A DNA stretch of 7,761 bases from Clostridia bacterium (GTDB lineage Bacteria > Bacillota > Clostridia > Monoglobales > Monoglobaceae), in contig JAFQRU010000151.1 of NCBI GenBank assembly GCA_017409915.1, forward strand, positions 1-7,761. Direction: 5' to 3'. Positions within the stretch are counted from its first letter, which is position 1, and every line of letters starts with the position of its first letter. The notes beneath the pieces are model-generated. The model worked only from the letters and a program-made list of their open reading frames with translations. It did not search any database and was not told where the DNA came from. This document shows positions 1-5,619 of this stretch, piece by piece. The position numbers and the translations under genes are program-made.

Positions 1-1
1 A

Positions 2-481
2 AGAGCAGAGGCAAGGGATTTGGTTTCGATACTCAGGGTATATGAAACTGCCCGGGAATATATGAGGCAAAGCGGAAATCCTGACCAGTGGGGGACGGAC
101 AAGCCTCAAAGAAAGCTATTGGAAAACGATATAAAAAAAGGGGAGCTTTTCGTTGGGGAGGGCGATAATGGGGAGATACACTTTGTGTTTGCCTTTATAT
201 TGGGCGCCGACCCTACATATTCCTATATAGAAGACGGCGAATGGCTTTCCGATGAGCCTTATGGAACAATCCACCGCATAGCCAGTGACGGAACTGTGTC
301 TGGGGTTGTTAAAATGGCGGTTGAGTATTGCCAAAAGACTATCCAAAATCTTAGAATAGATACTCATGAAAAGAACAAGACAATGCAACATGTGGTGGAG
401 AAGCTTGGGTTTATAAGGTGTGGCATTATATATTTAGAAGACGGATCGCCGAGGATTGCTTATCAGCTTATAATGGGATAG
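2..481 (+). CDS. GNAT family N-acetyltransferase (5' end missing)
   Basis: This is a probable acetyl-CoA-dependent N-acyltransferase of the GNAT fold, acting in the cytoplasm; the acceptor is unknown. The frame is open to the left edge, reading R-A-E-A-R-D-L before the TTG at 20-22, so that TTG is an internal Leu codon and the true start lies upstream, probably only a few codons away. The segment YETAREYMRQSGNPDQWG near the start resembles the first helix region of a common Firmicute GNAT subfamily (ArxFM-x-x-xGNPxQWG). The C-terminal part shows the usual GNAT ending: a helix with N-K-T-M-Q-H-V-V-E-K-L-GF, then a strand containing G-I-I-Y and a final strand R-I-A-Y-Q-L. The classic acetyl-CoA loop (Q/R-x-x-G-x-G/A) is not clear: the expected place reads R-I-A-S-D-G-T-V-S-G-V-V. 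It lies 32 nt upstream of the serine hydrolase gene and may share its transcript. The family call is fairly safe; the substrate is not predictable. Confidence 0.8.
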   Translation, partial: RAEARDLVSILRVYETAREYMRQSGNPDQWGTDKPQRKLLENDIKKGELFVGEGDNGEIHFVFAFILGADPTYSYIEDGEWLSDEPYGTIHRIASDGTVSGVVKMAVEYCQKTIQNLRIDTHEKNKTMQHVVEKLGFIRCGIIYLEDGSPRIAYQLIMG

Positions 482-502
482 CAACGGCAAAAAATATGAA
501 AA

Positions 503-509
503 AAGGTGA
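503..509 (+). promoter_or_regulatory. Shine-Dalgarno site fixing the hydrolase start
   Basis: AAGGTGA sits 4 nt before the ATG at 514. The same frame is open further upstream, with an ATG at 496 and an ATG at 418 inside the preceding gene, but neither has a comparable ribosome-binding sequence. This site decides in favour of 514. Confidence 0.7.
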
Positions 510-513
510 TAGA

Positions 514-1695
514 ATGAATTTTGAAAAGTTAAAAAACTGTATGGATAAGCTTGTGGAAGAATATAAGGCGCCGGGAGTGGACTGTATTGTTTATAAAGAG
601 CACGAAAAGGTATTCAGATATTTTACAGGCATGAGCGACATTGAAAATAATAAAGAAATGAACGGGACTGAGCTTTATCTTATATACTCAATGACAAAGA
701 TGCTTACATGCACAGCGGCGTTGCAACTTTTCGAGCAGGGCAAATATAAAATGGATGACCCGTTATATAAATATTTGCCTGAATTTGAGAAAATGAAGAT
801 AGCCAATACAGAGATAAGCGCTGAAGAGGTTAAAAAAATCACAACAGGCGGAGACTTTGGGCAAAGCTCAAAGGCTGAGCAAATCGCATATGCAAAAAAC
901 CCGATTTTAATCAAGCATTTGTTCACGATGAGCGCAGGTCTTGACTATGCCTTAAAGGACGATGCCATAATGGAGGGCCTTGCCCAAGGGAAGACAAGCA
1001 CAAGGGAGCTTGTTGGTGCGTTTGCCAATAAATGCTTATGCTTTGAGCCGGGAACGAGATTTCAATACAGCCTTTGTCACGATGTTCTTGGGGCGCTGAT
1101 TGAAGTGTGGTCAGGGGAGAAGTTCGGGGAATATATGGAGAAGAATGTTTTCCAGCCGTTGGGAATGAATAATACATTTTTTGGAGTTCCTAAGGACGAA
1201 GAGCGACTTTCCAAAATGGCAGCAAGATATATCTATGACGAGAACAGAATCCCTAAAAGAGTGCCTATGGAGTGCATGTATATTCTATCGGAGGATTATG
1301 AATGTGGGGGTGCAGGGCTTACATCCTGCCCTGAGGATTATGCCGCTTTCCTGGATGCTCTCGCTTGCGGTGGAGTAAGCAAGGATGGCAAGAGGATTCT
1401 GGCCTCAGAAACTATTGAGCTTATGCGAACAAATCAGATGAAAGGTCAGCAATGCGAAGATTTTAATTCTTTCAAACCCGGATATGGTTACGGCTTAGGG
1501 GTAAGGGTGCACACAGATCCTGTCACAAGCAATTCGCCAAGTCCTCTTGGAGAATTTGGCTGGGACGGTGCTGCCGGTGCATTTTCACTGGTTGACCCTG
1601 AAAATAAAATTTCTCTTACATATTTTCAGCATATTCACAACTGGGATGGCAAGATTCAGAGCGAGATAAAAAATGCGCTTTATTCATGTATCTGA
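514..1695 (+). CDS. Serine hydrolase, class C beta-lactamase / EstB-like fold
   Basis: This 393-residue protein has the beta-lactamase/transpeptidase-like fold (Pfam Beta-lactamase type), a family covering esterases, D-amino-acid peptidases and acyltransferases; most members are not antibiotic resistance enzymes. The catalytic S-x-x-K motif is S59-M-T-K62, followed by a helix. The second motif, where class C enzymes have Y-x-N, reads Y185-S-L187 within FQYSLCHDVLG. The third motif region is W350-D-G352 (GWDGAAG), matching the W-x-G form of esterase-like members rather than the KTG of true beta-lactamases. Conserved landmarks include the L-F-T-M-S-A-G-L stretch near 136-143 and F-x-P-L-G-M near 213-218. 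Residues about 98-130 form an extra segment before the I-K-H-L-F-T helix, also seen in related hydrolases. No signal peptide is visible, so it is probably cytoplasmic. The gene ends 1 nt before a strong terminator. The fold is confident; the substrate is unknown. Confidence 0.88.
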   Translation: MNFEKLKNCMDKLVEEYKAPGVDCIVYKEHEKVFRYFTGMSDIENNKEMNGTELYLIYSMTKMLTCTAALQLFEQGKYKMDDPLYKYLPEFEKMKIANTEISAEEVKKITTGGDFGQSSKAEQIAYAKNPILIKHLFTMSAGLDYALKDDAIMEGLAQGKTSTRELVGAFANKCLCFEPGTRFQYSLCHDVLGALIEVWSGEKFGEYMEKNVFQPLGMNNTFFGVPKDEERLSKMAARYIYDENRIPKRVPMECMYILSEDYECGGAGLTSCPEDYAAFLDALACGGVSKDGKRILASETIELMRTNQMKGQQCEDFNSFKPGYGYGLGVRVHTDPVTSNSPSPLGEFGWDGAAGAFSLVDPENKISLTYFQHIHNWDGKIQSEIKNALYSCI

Positions 1696-1696
1696 T

Positions 1697-1730
1697 AAAA
1701 AAGAACACATCTTTCGATGTGTTCTTTTTT
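1697..1730 (+). terminator. Intrinsic terminator after the serine hydrolase gene
   Basis: A perfect 15-bp stem pairs 1697-1711 with 1716-1730 around a TTTC loop. The core AGAACACATC pairs with GATGTGTTCT, and the outer A6/T6 run supplies the U-tract. Because the left arm begins with A6, the element could also work on the opposite strand, but no minus-strand gene ends here. It separates the GNAT-hydrolase pair from the flavodoxin gene. Confidence 0.93.
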
Positions 1731-1753
1731 GTGAAGAAAATTAATAAACTTTA

Positions 1754-1782
1754 TTGATAATACTTAAAATATATGCTATAAT
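1754..1782 (+). promoter_or_regulatory. Sigma-A type promoter of the flavodoxin gene
   Basis: The -35 box is TTGATA (1754-1759), followed by a 17-nt spacer and a consensus TATAAT (1777-1782). A TG at 1774-1775 makes it an extended -10 promoter. The predicted transcript start near 1789 gives a very short leader that barely covers the GGAGG at 1793-1797. An AT-rich dyad AATAAA-C-TTTATT (1743-1755) overlaps the -35 box but may be chance. Confidence 0.85.
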
Positions 1783-1804
1783 CAACTGATATGGAGGTTT
1801 TTAT

Positions 1805-2347
1805 ATGAATGCAATTGTTGTGTATAAAACTAAATATGGCTCGACTAAAAGTTATGCAGAATGGATAGGGGAGGAGCTTAACTGCAAGGTAGCCGACGCC
1901 AGAGAAGTTACAATAGACGAACTTGAAAAATACGATACCATAATATATGGGGGTGGACTTTACGCTGAGGCTATAAACGGCGTAAGTCTTATCACTAAAA
2001 ATATCGACAAACTCAAAGACAAGAAAATTGCGATTTATACAACAGGGATTACGCCTCTTGATTGTCGGGATTATTACGACAAGCTGGTTATTGAAAGGAA
2101 CTTTAAGAGCGGAGTTCCAAGCCAGATAAAGCTTTTCAATTTTACGGGTAAAATGGTTATGGCTGAGCTTAGCGCTGTACATAGGACTGCCCTTAAAACT
2201 TTAAAGAAAATTATGTCTTCCAAGAAGAATCCGAGCGAGATGGAAAAGCTTTTAGTTGAGCTTTGTGATGCAGACGGAGATTTTTCCGACCGTTCCCAGA
2301 TTGCAGAGCTTGTGTCCTACATATCTGCTCGGGCTCAGGCAAGTTAG
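1805..2347 (+). CDS. Flavodoxin-like (HemG/Flavodoxin_5 type) protein
   Basis: This 180-residue protein carries an N-terminal flavodoxin fold and probably binds FMN for cytoplasmic electron transfer or quinone/protoporphyrinogen-type redox chemistry. The phosphate-binding loop is T9-K-Y-G-S-T-K-S after the first strand (N-A-I-V-V-Y), a good match to the T-x-Y-G-x-T signature. The second strand, D-T-I-I-Y-G-G-G-L-Y-A, supplies the usual isoalloxazine-contact loop, and the third, K-K-I-A-I-Y-T-T-G, resembles the equivalent strand of HemG-like proteins. The C-terminal third is mainly charged helix. Length and layout fit the Flavodoxin_5 group rather than short electron-carrier flavodoxins (about 140-150 residues). 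ATG 1805 follows GGAGG (1793-1797) by 7 nt. It has its own promoter and no obvious partner gene, and no haem-synthesis genes are nearby, so calling it hemG is not justified. Confidence 0.85.
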   Translation: MNAIVVYKTKYGSTKSYAEWIGEELNCKVADAREVTIDELEKYDTIIYGGGLYAEAINGVSLITKNIDKLKDKKIAIYTTGITPLDCRDYYDKLVIERNFKSGVPSQIKLFNFTGKMVMAELSAVHRTALKTLKKIMSSKKNPSEMEKLLVELCDADGDFSDRSQIAELVSYISARAQAS

Positions 2348-2409
2348 TTATATTCAGATGAAAAGGTGACAGACAGTACGGCTCCGCGTAGATAATGCGA
2401 AACAAATAA

Positions 2410-2429
2410 GAAAAATTCAGCAATTTTTC
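2410..2429 (+). terminator. Possible weak AT-rich hairpin / terminator after flavodoxin
   Basis: GAAAAATT (2410-2417) pairs perfectly with AATTTTTC (2422-2429) around a CAGC loop. It lies 62 nt after the flavodoxin stop and just upstream of the next promoter. The stem has only one G-C pair and the T-run lies inside the right arm, so it is weak as a terminator and may be incidental. Otherwise the 158 nt between genes hold only the next promoter and its dyads. Confidence 0.3.
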
Positions 2430-2437
2430 GGAATTGC
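2420..2437. repeat. Dyad overlapping the -35 box of the phosphodiesterase promoter
   Basis: GCAATT (2420-2425) and AATTGC (2432-2437) form a perfect 6-bp inverted repeat around a 6-nt spacer. The right arm shares bases with the TTGCCA -35 box (2434-2439), a position suited to a repressor or activator. It overlaps the adjacent AT hairpin at 2410-2429. No binding protein can be named. Confidence 0.4.
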
Positions 2438-2462
2438 CAAAATAAAAAAAGAATGCTATAAT
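2434..2462 (+). promoter_or_regulatory. Sigma-A type promoter of the phosphodiesterase-like gene
   Basis: TTGCCA (2434-2439), a 17-nt spacer and TATAAT (2457-2462) with an extended TG at 2454-2455. The predicted transcript start is near 2469, leaving a leader of about 37 nt. It may also serve the histidine phosphatase gene downstream, since no convincing promoter or terminator lies between the two. Confidence 0.85.
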
Positions 2463-2475
2463 GAGAGTAAAGTAA

Positions 2476-2490
2476 ATTTAAACGTTAAAT
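2476..2490. repeat. Operator-like palindrome in the phosphodiesterase leader
   Basis: ATTTAA (2476-2481), ACG, TTAAAT (2485-2490) form a perfect 6-bp dyad with a 3-nt centre, beginning 7 nt after the expected transcript start and ending just before the GGAGG. The AACGTT core resembles LacI-family operators in general form (AT arms around a central CG) and partly matches catabolite-response elements, with mismatches at conserved arm positions. A repressor here would block the promoter; this is inference. Confidence 0.4.
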
Positions 2491-2505
2491 AGCGGAGGGA
2501 TTTTT

Positions 2506-3324
2506 GTGTTTGAAAAAATTAACAGCAAAGTAATAAATATATCATATTCCAAACTTGTAGACCTTGAGGATGTTCCATGGAATACAGTAGAGCTTTATGA
2601 AACTGCATGCAAGCTTGGTTTTGACGGAGTAAAGGGAGATGTAACTCCTTCTTCAGACGGCAAACTCATTATGTGTCATGACCCGTCTTTCGATTTTGAT
2701 GAAAACGGAAGAGTTCTTGAAATCGGAATTAAGGGCGTTGAACATAGAGAAATATCCGATATGACCTACGCTGAATGTAAGTCTTTGGAATATGCAGTGG
2801 AAGCTGCTAAAGAGAAATATGGTTATTATCCAAAAGTTACGGAACTTGAGGATTTAGTTCGTGTTTGTCACAAATATTCCGCTTTCCCATATATAACTGT
2901 CAGAGACAAACAGATTCCTTTATGCGTTGATGAGACATACAGAATCGTTAAAAAATACGATATGACAAAGAATTGTATGGTTAATTCGTTCACAATGGAA
3001 ACATTGGAAACTATGAGAAAAAAGGATAAGGAAATCTGGCTGTCTTATGTTCAGGATTTGAACATTCCTCTGGAAAAGCGAATGATTGACGAAGCGGTTG
3101 AACTTGGAAACTGTCTTGTTTGTGCTTTCTGGCAAACAACAAAGCAGCCGATTTTTGATGATATGTATGAAAAGTCCAGGGAAGCAATAGAATATGCAAA
3201 AGAAAAGGGCGTTATTCTTTATCTTGCCCATGGAGTACACAATGCAGACTATAAACTTGGAATAGAGAGAGGCTTCAGAGGCTTCCAGTGCCTGACGTCA
3301 CATGCTTTTGCGGAAAAGGTATAA
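2506..3324 (+). CDS. Glycerophosphodiester phosphodiesterase-like protein, degenerate active site
   Basis: This 272-residue protein matches the GDPD TIM-barrel family in layout. Active GDPDs hydrolyse glycerophosphodiesters to glycerol-3-phosphate and an alcohol, using an H-R pair at the end of strand 1, an E-x-D metal site, an H-D pair and a later E-x-K motif. Here W25-N-T27 stands for the usual E-N-T, followed by A34, G38 and D40-G41-V; T47-x-x-x-D51-G52 and H58-D59-P60 are well preserved. However, the first H-R is absent (I-S-Y-S-K near 12-16), E-x-D is K43-G-D45, and E-x-K appears as I-T-V-R-D (130-134). The only catalytic residues clearly kept are D45 and H58. It could be a pseudoenzyme or a binding protein. 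The start is GTG 2506, chosen because GGAGG (2494-2498) lies 7 nt upstream. No signal peptide or membrane segment is visible. A histidine phosphatase gene lies 89 nt downstream. Confidence 0.72.
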   Translation: MFEKINSKVINISYSKLVDLEDVPWNTVELYETACKLGFDGVKGDVTPSSDGKLIMCHDPSFDFDENGRVLEIGIKGVEHREISDMTYAECKSLEYAVEAAKEKYGYYPKVTELEDLVRVCHKYSAFPYITVRDKQIPLCVDETYRIVKKYDMTKNCMVNSFTMETLETMRKKDKEIWLSYVQDLNIPLEKRMIDEAVELGNCLVCAFWQTTKQPIFDDMYEKSREAIEYAKEKGVILYLAHGVHNADYKLGIERGFRGFQCLTSHAFAEKV

Positions 3325-3401
3325 GGAACTGCATCCCTGTTCTACAGCAGAAAAAATGAAATTTGTTATAGAAGAGGCAGTATTTTAAGAGATACACGGA
3401 A

Positions 3402-3408
3402 AAGGTGA
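3402..3408 (+). promoter_or_regulatory. Shine-Dalgarno site deciding the phosphatase start
   Basis: AAGGTGA ends 5 nt before ATG 3414. An in-frame GTG at 3405-3407 is part of this site itself, so it cannot be the start; the protein begins M-T-T-L-L-L-I-R-H-G, which also puts the RHG motif where the family usually has it. Confidence 0.75.
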
Positions 3409-3413
3409 AGACT

Positions 3414-4055
3414 ATGACAACTTTATTGCTTATAAGGCATGGAGAAAGCGAAGCGAACCGAGACGGCTTTTTTGCAGGGCAAACAGATGTTGAGCTTTTA
3501 AGCAAAGGCATTGAGCAGGCGGAAAAAACCGGAGAATACATAGCGGAGAACTATAAAATTGATAAGGTTTATGCAAGCGATTTAAAAAGAGCTTATAAAA
3601 CCGGAGAAATTATTGCCGCCTTATCAAACGCAGAGATTTTCCCCGAAAAAGGTTTGCGTGAAATTTATGCAGGAAAGTGGCAACAGAAAAAATTCGAAGA
3701 GCTTGTCGAAGAATACAAAGAAGGGTATTCCGTCTGGCTTAACGATATAGGTTGTTGCACAACTCCTGATGGCGAAAGCGTGAAAGAATTATCCGGCAGA
3801 GTGTTAAAGGCGCTTACCAAAATCGCAAATGACAATGAGGGAAAGACAATAGCTATTGCAACTCATGCAACCCCTATCCGGGCAGTGCAATGTTTGATAG
3901 AATATTCAGATCTTGACAGAATGAAAGATGTCCCCTGGGTTTCCAATGCCTCGGTTACGGAACTTGCATACAGCGAGGGCAGATGGGAGCTGGTTAAGGC
4001 AGGGCGGGATGAACATTTGTCTTCCCTGAAAACAACATTTCCTGCGAATGTATAA
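3414..4055 (+). CDS. Histidine phosphatase family protein (phosphoglycerate mutase-like)
   Basis: This 213-residue cytoplasmic protein belongs to branch 1 of the histidine phosphatase superfamily (cofactor-dependent phosphoglycerate mutase, CobC, PhoE and broad phosphatases). The phosphate pocket is complete: R8-H9-G10-E11 with H9 as the phosphorylated residue, R59 in S-D-L-K-R, acid E83 in L-R-E-I-Y-A-G-K-W, and H151 in A-T-H-A-T-P-I-R. F-A-G-Q-T-D-V-x-L-x-x-x-G and the C-terminal N-A-S-V-T-E-L block are also typical. It is shorter than true GpmA (about 230-250 residues) and lacks the extended GpmA insert, so a phosphatase is more likely than a glycolytic mutase; the substrate (a sugar phosphate, nucleotide or cobamide intermediate) cannot be read from sequence. 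It follows the GDPD-like gene by 89 nt with no convincing promoter between, and a strong terminator follows. Confidence 0.92.
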   Translation: MTTLLLIRHGESEANRDGFFAGQTDVELLSKGIEQAEKTGEYIAENYKIDKVYASDLKRAYKTGEIIAALSNAEIFPEKGLREIYAGKWQQKKFEELVEEYKEGYSVWLNDIGCCTTPDGESVKELSGRVLKALTKIANDNEGKTIAIATHATPIRAVQCLIEYSDLDRMKDVPWVSNASVTELAYSEGRWELVKAGRDEHLSSLKTTFPANV

Positions 4056-4125
4056 GGATTTGGGATAGTTTGTTTCATAGCCGGAACAGTCTGAAAAACT
4101 GCTCCTGACAGAGAGGAAATAAAAT

Positions 4126-4174
4126 AAAAAAACAGCAAAACTTGAACGGAAGTTCAAGTTTTTTGTTGTTTTTT
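4126..4174 (+). terminator. Intrinsic terminator after the histidine phosphatase gene
   Basis: AAAACTTGAAC (4137-4147) pairs perfectly over 11 bp with GTTCAAGTTTT (4152-4162) around a GGAA loop, followed by further Ts. After a small bulge the helix can continue through AACAGC/GTTGTT (with one G-U pair) and A5/T4 runs, so the whole element spans about 49 nt. It isolates the upstream pair from the glycosidase operon. Confidence 0.92.
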
Positions 4175-4205
4175 AAAAAAGCAGAAAAAATTATGGGGAA
4201 AGTGG

Positions 4206-4234
4206 TTGCTAATATGAAAAAGTAGTGCTATAAT
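4206..4234 (+). promoter_or_regulatory. Sigma-A type promoter of the glycosidase-transporter-metal exporter operon
   Basis: TTGCTA (4206-4211), a 17-nt spacer, and TATAAT (4229-4234) with an extended TG at 4226-4227. The predicted transcript start is near 4241, giving a leader of about 57 nt before ATG 4298. No clear operator dyad is visible beside it, so sugar control, if any, is not evident. Confidence 0.83.
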
Positions 4235-4297
4235 AAGGGCAGGTTGAGTTCACTTAGGGATAAAACCGAAGCACAGACGGAAAAGCGAGAAAATGTT

Positions 4298-5602
4298 ATG
4301 AAAATCAATTTTAATGAAACCATTGGCAAGATAAAGCCAATGCACGCTATAAATAATATGCCTCTTCTTGGCGCAACCGACAAATTGTTTCACTATATAG
4401 GTGAGGCGGGTGTGCCCTATTCAAGACTTCACGATACAGGCGGTGCATACGGTGGAGGAAGATTTGTTGATATAGCAAATGTTTTCAGAAACTTTGATGC
4501 GGATGTAGATGACCCTGCATCCTATGATTTTGCGTTTACAGACTGGCTACTTAATGCAATTGACAAGCAGAACACAAAGATTTTCTATCGCCTCGGGGCA
4601 ACAATTGAAAATCAGCAGAACATCAAGGCGTATTATATTTATCCTCCAAAGGATAATTTAAAGTGGGCAAAAATCTGTGAAAAGATTATTGCACATTATA
4701 ACGAAGGCTGGGCAAACGGATACCACCTCGGAATTGAATACTGGGAAATATGGGGCGAACCGGATAATTACCCTGACATTGAGGATAATTGTTTATGGAA
4801 GGGCACTTTTGAGGAGTATCTGGAGCTTTATAAGGTTGCGTCACTTTATCTCAAAGAGAGATTTCCTGATATAAAAATCGGCGGATTTTCATCCTGTGGG
4901 TTTTATGCTTTGTTCGAGGATAATTTTGCACAGAGTGCAAATTCGAGTTCAAGAACAGGTTATTTCATAGAATGCTTCCATAAGTTTATGGAGTATGTCC
5001 GCGAGAACAACTTGCCTCTTGACTTTTTCTCGTGGCATTCATATTCAAATGTTGAGAAGAATATCGCTTATGAGAAATATGTAAACGAACAGTTTAAAGA
5101 ATATGGCCTTGAAGGCGTGGAAAGTATTCTTAATGAATGGAACGCTCATCCGGGGATTAAAGGCACTCTGGAAGACGCCTCCGATGTGGCAAGTATGATG
5201 CTTGAAATGCAGGATACAACCGTCGATATGCTTATGTATTATAATGGGACTATCGATGTGGGAAATTACAGCGGAATGTTTAATCCCCTTACCCATGAGC
5301 CATTTAAGGCGTACTATGCCTTTGCGGCGTTCAACGAGTTATACAAATTAGGGAATCAGGTTAAAGTCAGCGAAAAAGCGGAGGGCATCAGTTGCGTTGC
5401 TGCAAGAAACGGCAACAAGAAGGTGGCTGTGCTAAACAACAGGGCAGAAAAGCAGACAGTTAAAATTAAATCAGACTGCCAGGATAAATTTAGTTTATAC
5501 AGATTAAACGCTGAATTTGACTTAGAAAAAGCGGGAGAGCTTTCGTCAGGAGACGAAATTGCTCTTGAAAAGTTTGAAACGGTAATGCTGCTTAGCGAAT
5601 AA
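4298..5602 (+). CDS. GH39-like glycoside hydrolase, cytoplasmic
   Basis: This 434-residue protein is a retaining glycoside hydrolase of the clan GH-A (TIM barrel) type, closest by motif to family GH39 (beta-xylosidases, alpha-L-iduronidases and others). The proposed acid/base is E154 in W-E-I-W-G-E-P-D-N (the G-E-P counterpart of N-E-P). The proposed nucleophile is E280 in I-L-N-E-W-N. R43-L-H-D near strand 2 and S245-W-H-S-Y-S on strand 6 are further GH39-type features. After about residue 350 a small beta domain follows (V-A-V-L-N-N-R, F-E-T-V-M-L-L-S), as in GH39 enzymes. There is no signal peptide, so it should act on an imported substrate, consistent with the transporter gene 17 nt downstream. 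The start is ATG 4298, although its Shine-Dalgarno is weak (GCGAGA, 8-13 nt upstream); an upstream in-frame TTG at 4244 would add 18 charged residues, but it lies almost at the predicted transcript start. The sugar specificity is unknown. Confidence 0.87.
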   Translation: MKINFNETIGKIKPMHAINNMPLLGATDKLFHYIGEAGVPYSRLHDTGGAYGGGRFVDIANVFRNFDADVDDPASYDFAFTDWLLNAIDKQNTKIFYRLGATIENQQNIKAYYIYPPKDNLKWAKICEKIIAHYNEGWANGYHLGIEYWEIWGEPDNYPDIEDNCLWKGTFEEYLELYKVASLYLKERFPDIKIGGFSSCGFYALFEDNFAQSANSSSRTGYFIECFHKFMEYVRENNLPLDFFSWHSYSNVEKNIAYEKYVNEQFKEYGLEGVESILNEWNAHPGIKGTLEDASDVASMMLEMQDTTVDMLMYYNGTIDVGNYSGMFNPLTHEPFKAYYAFAAFNELYKLGNQVKVSEKAEGISCVAARNGNKKVAVLNNRAEKQTVKIKSDCQDKFSLYRLNAEFDLEKAGELSSGDEIALEKFETVMLLSE

Positions 5603-5619
5603 GAAGGAAGGATTTTGGA

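Noticed and set aside
20..22. TTG as the start codon of the GNAT gene
   Set aside because: The frame stays open to the left edge and encodes residues fitting a GNAT N-terminus (E-A-R-D-L), so the gene is cut by the window edge.
418..513. An N-terminal extension of the serine hydrolase reaching back to ATG 418 inside the GNAT gene, or to ATG 496
   Set aside because: Neither start has a good SD, the extension would overlap the GNAT gene, and ATG 514 has AAGGTGA at proper spacing.
1743..1755. AATAAA-C-TTTATT dyad at the flavodoxin promoter as an operator
   Set aside because: It is made only of A and T in the arms within AT-rich DNA and has no matching site nearby; chance is the simplest explanation.
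1751..2182. A 143-codon open frame on the minus strand opposite the flavodoxin gene
   Set aside because: It lies antisense to a clearly conserved flavodoxin frame, its translation shows no recognisable domain, and no promoter or SD supports it.
3325..3413. A separate promoter for the histidine phosphatase (TGtTATAGA near 3364-3372)
   Set aside because: The -10 lacks the conserved final T and no -35 box lies at 16-18 nt, so read-through from the upstream gene is preferred.
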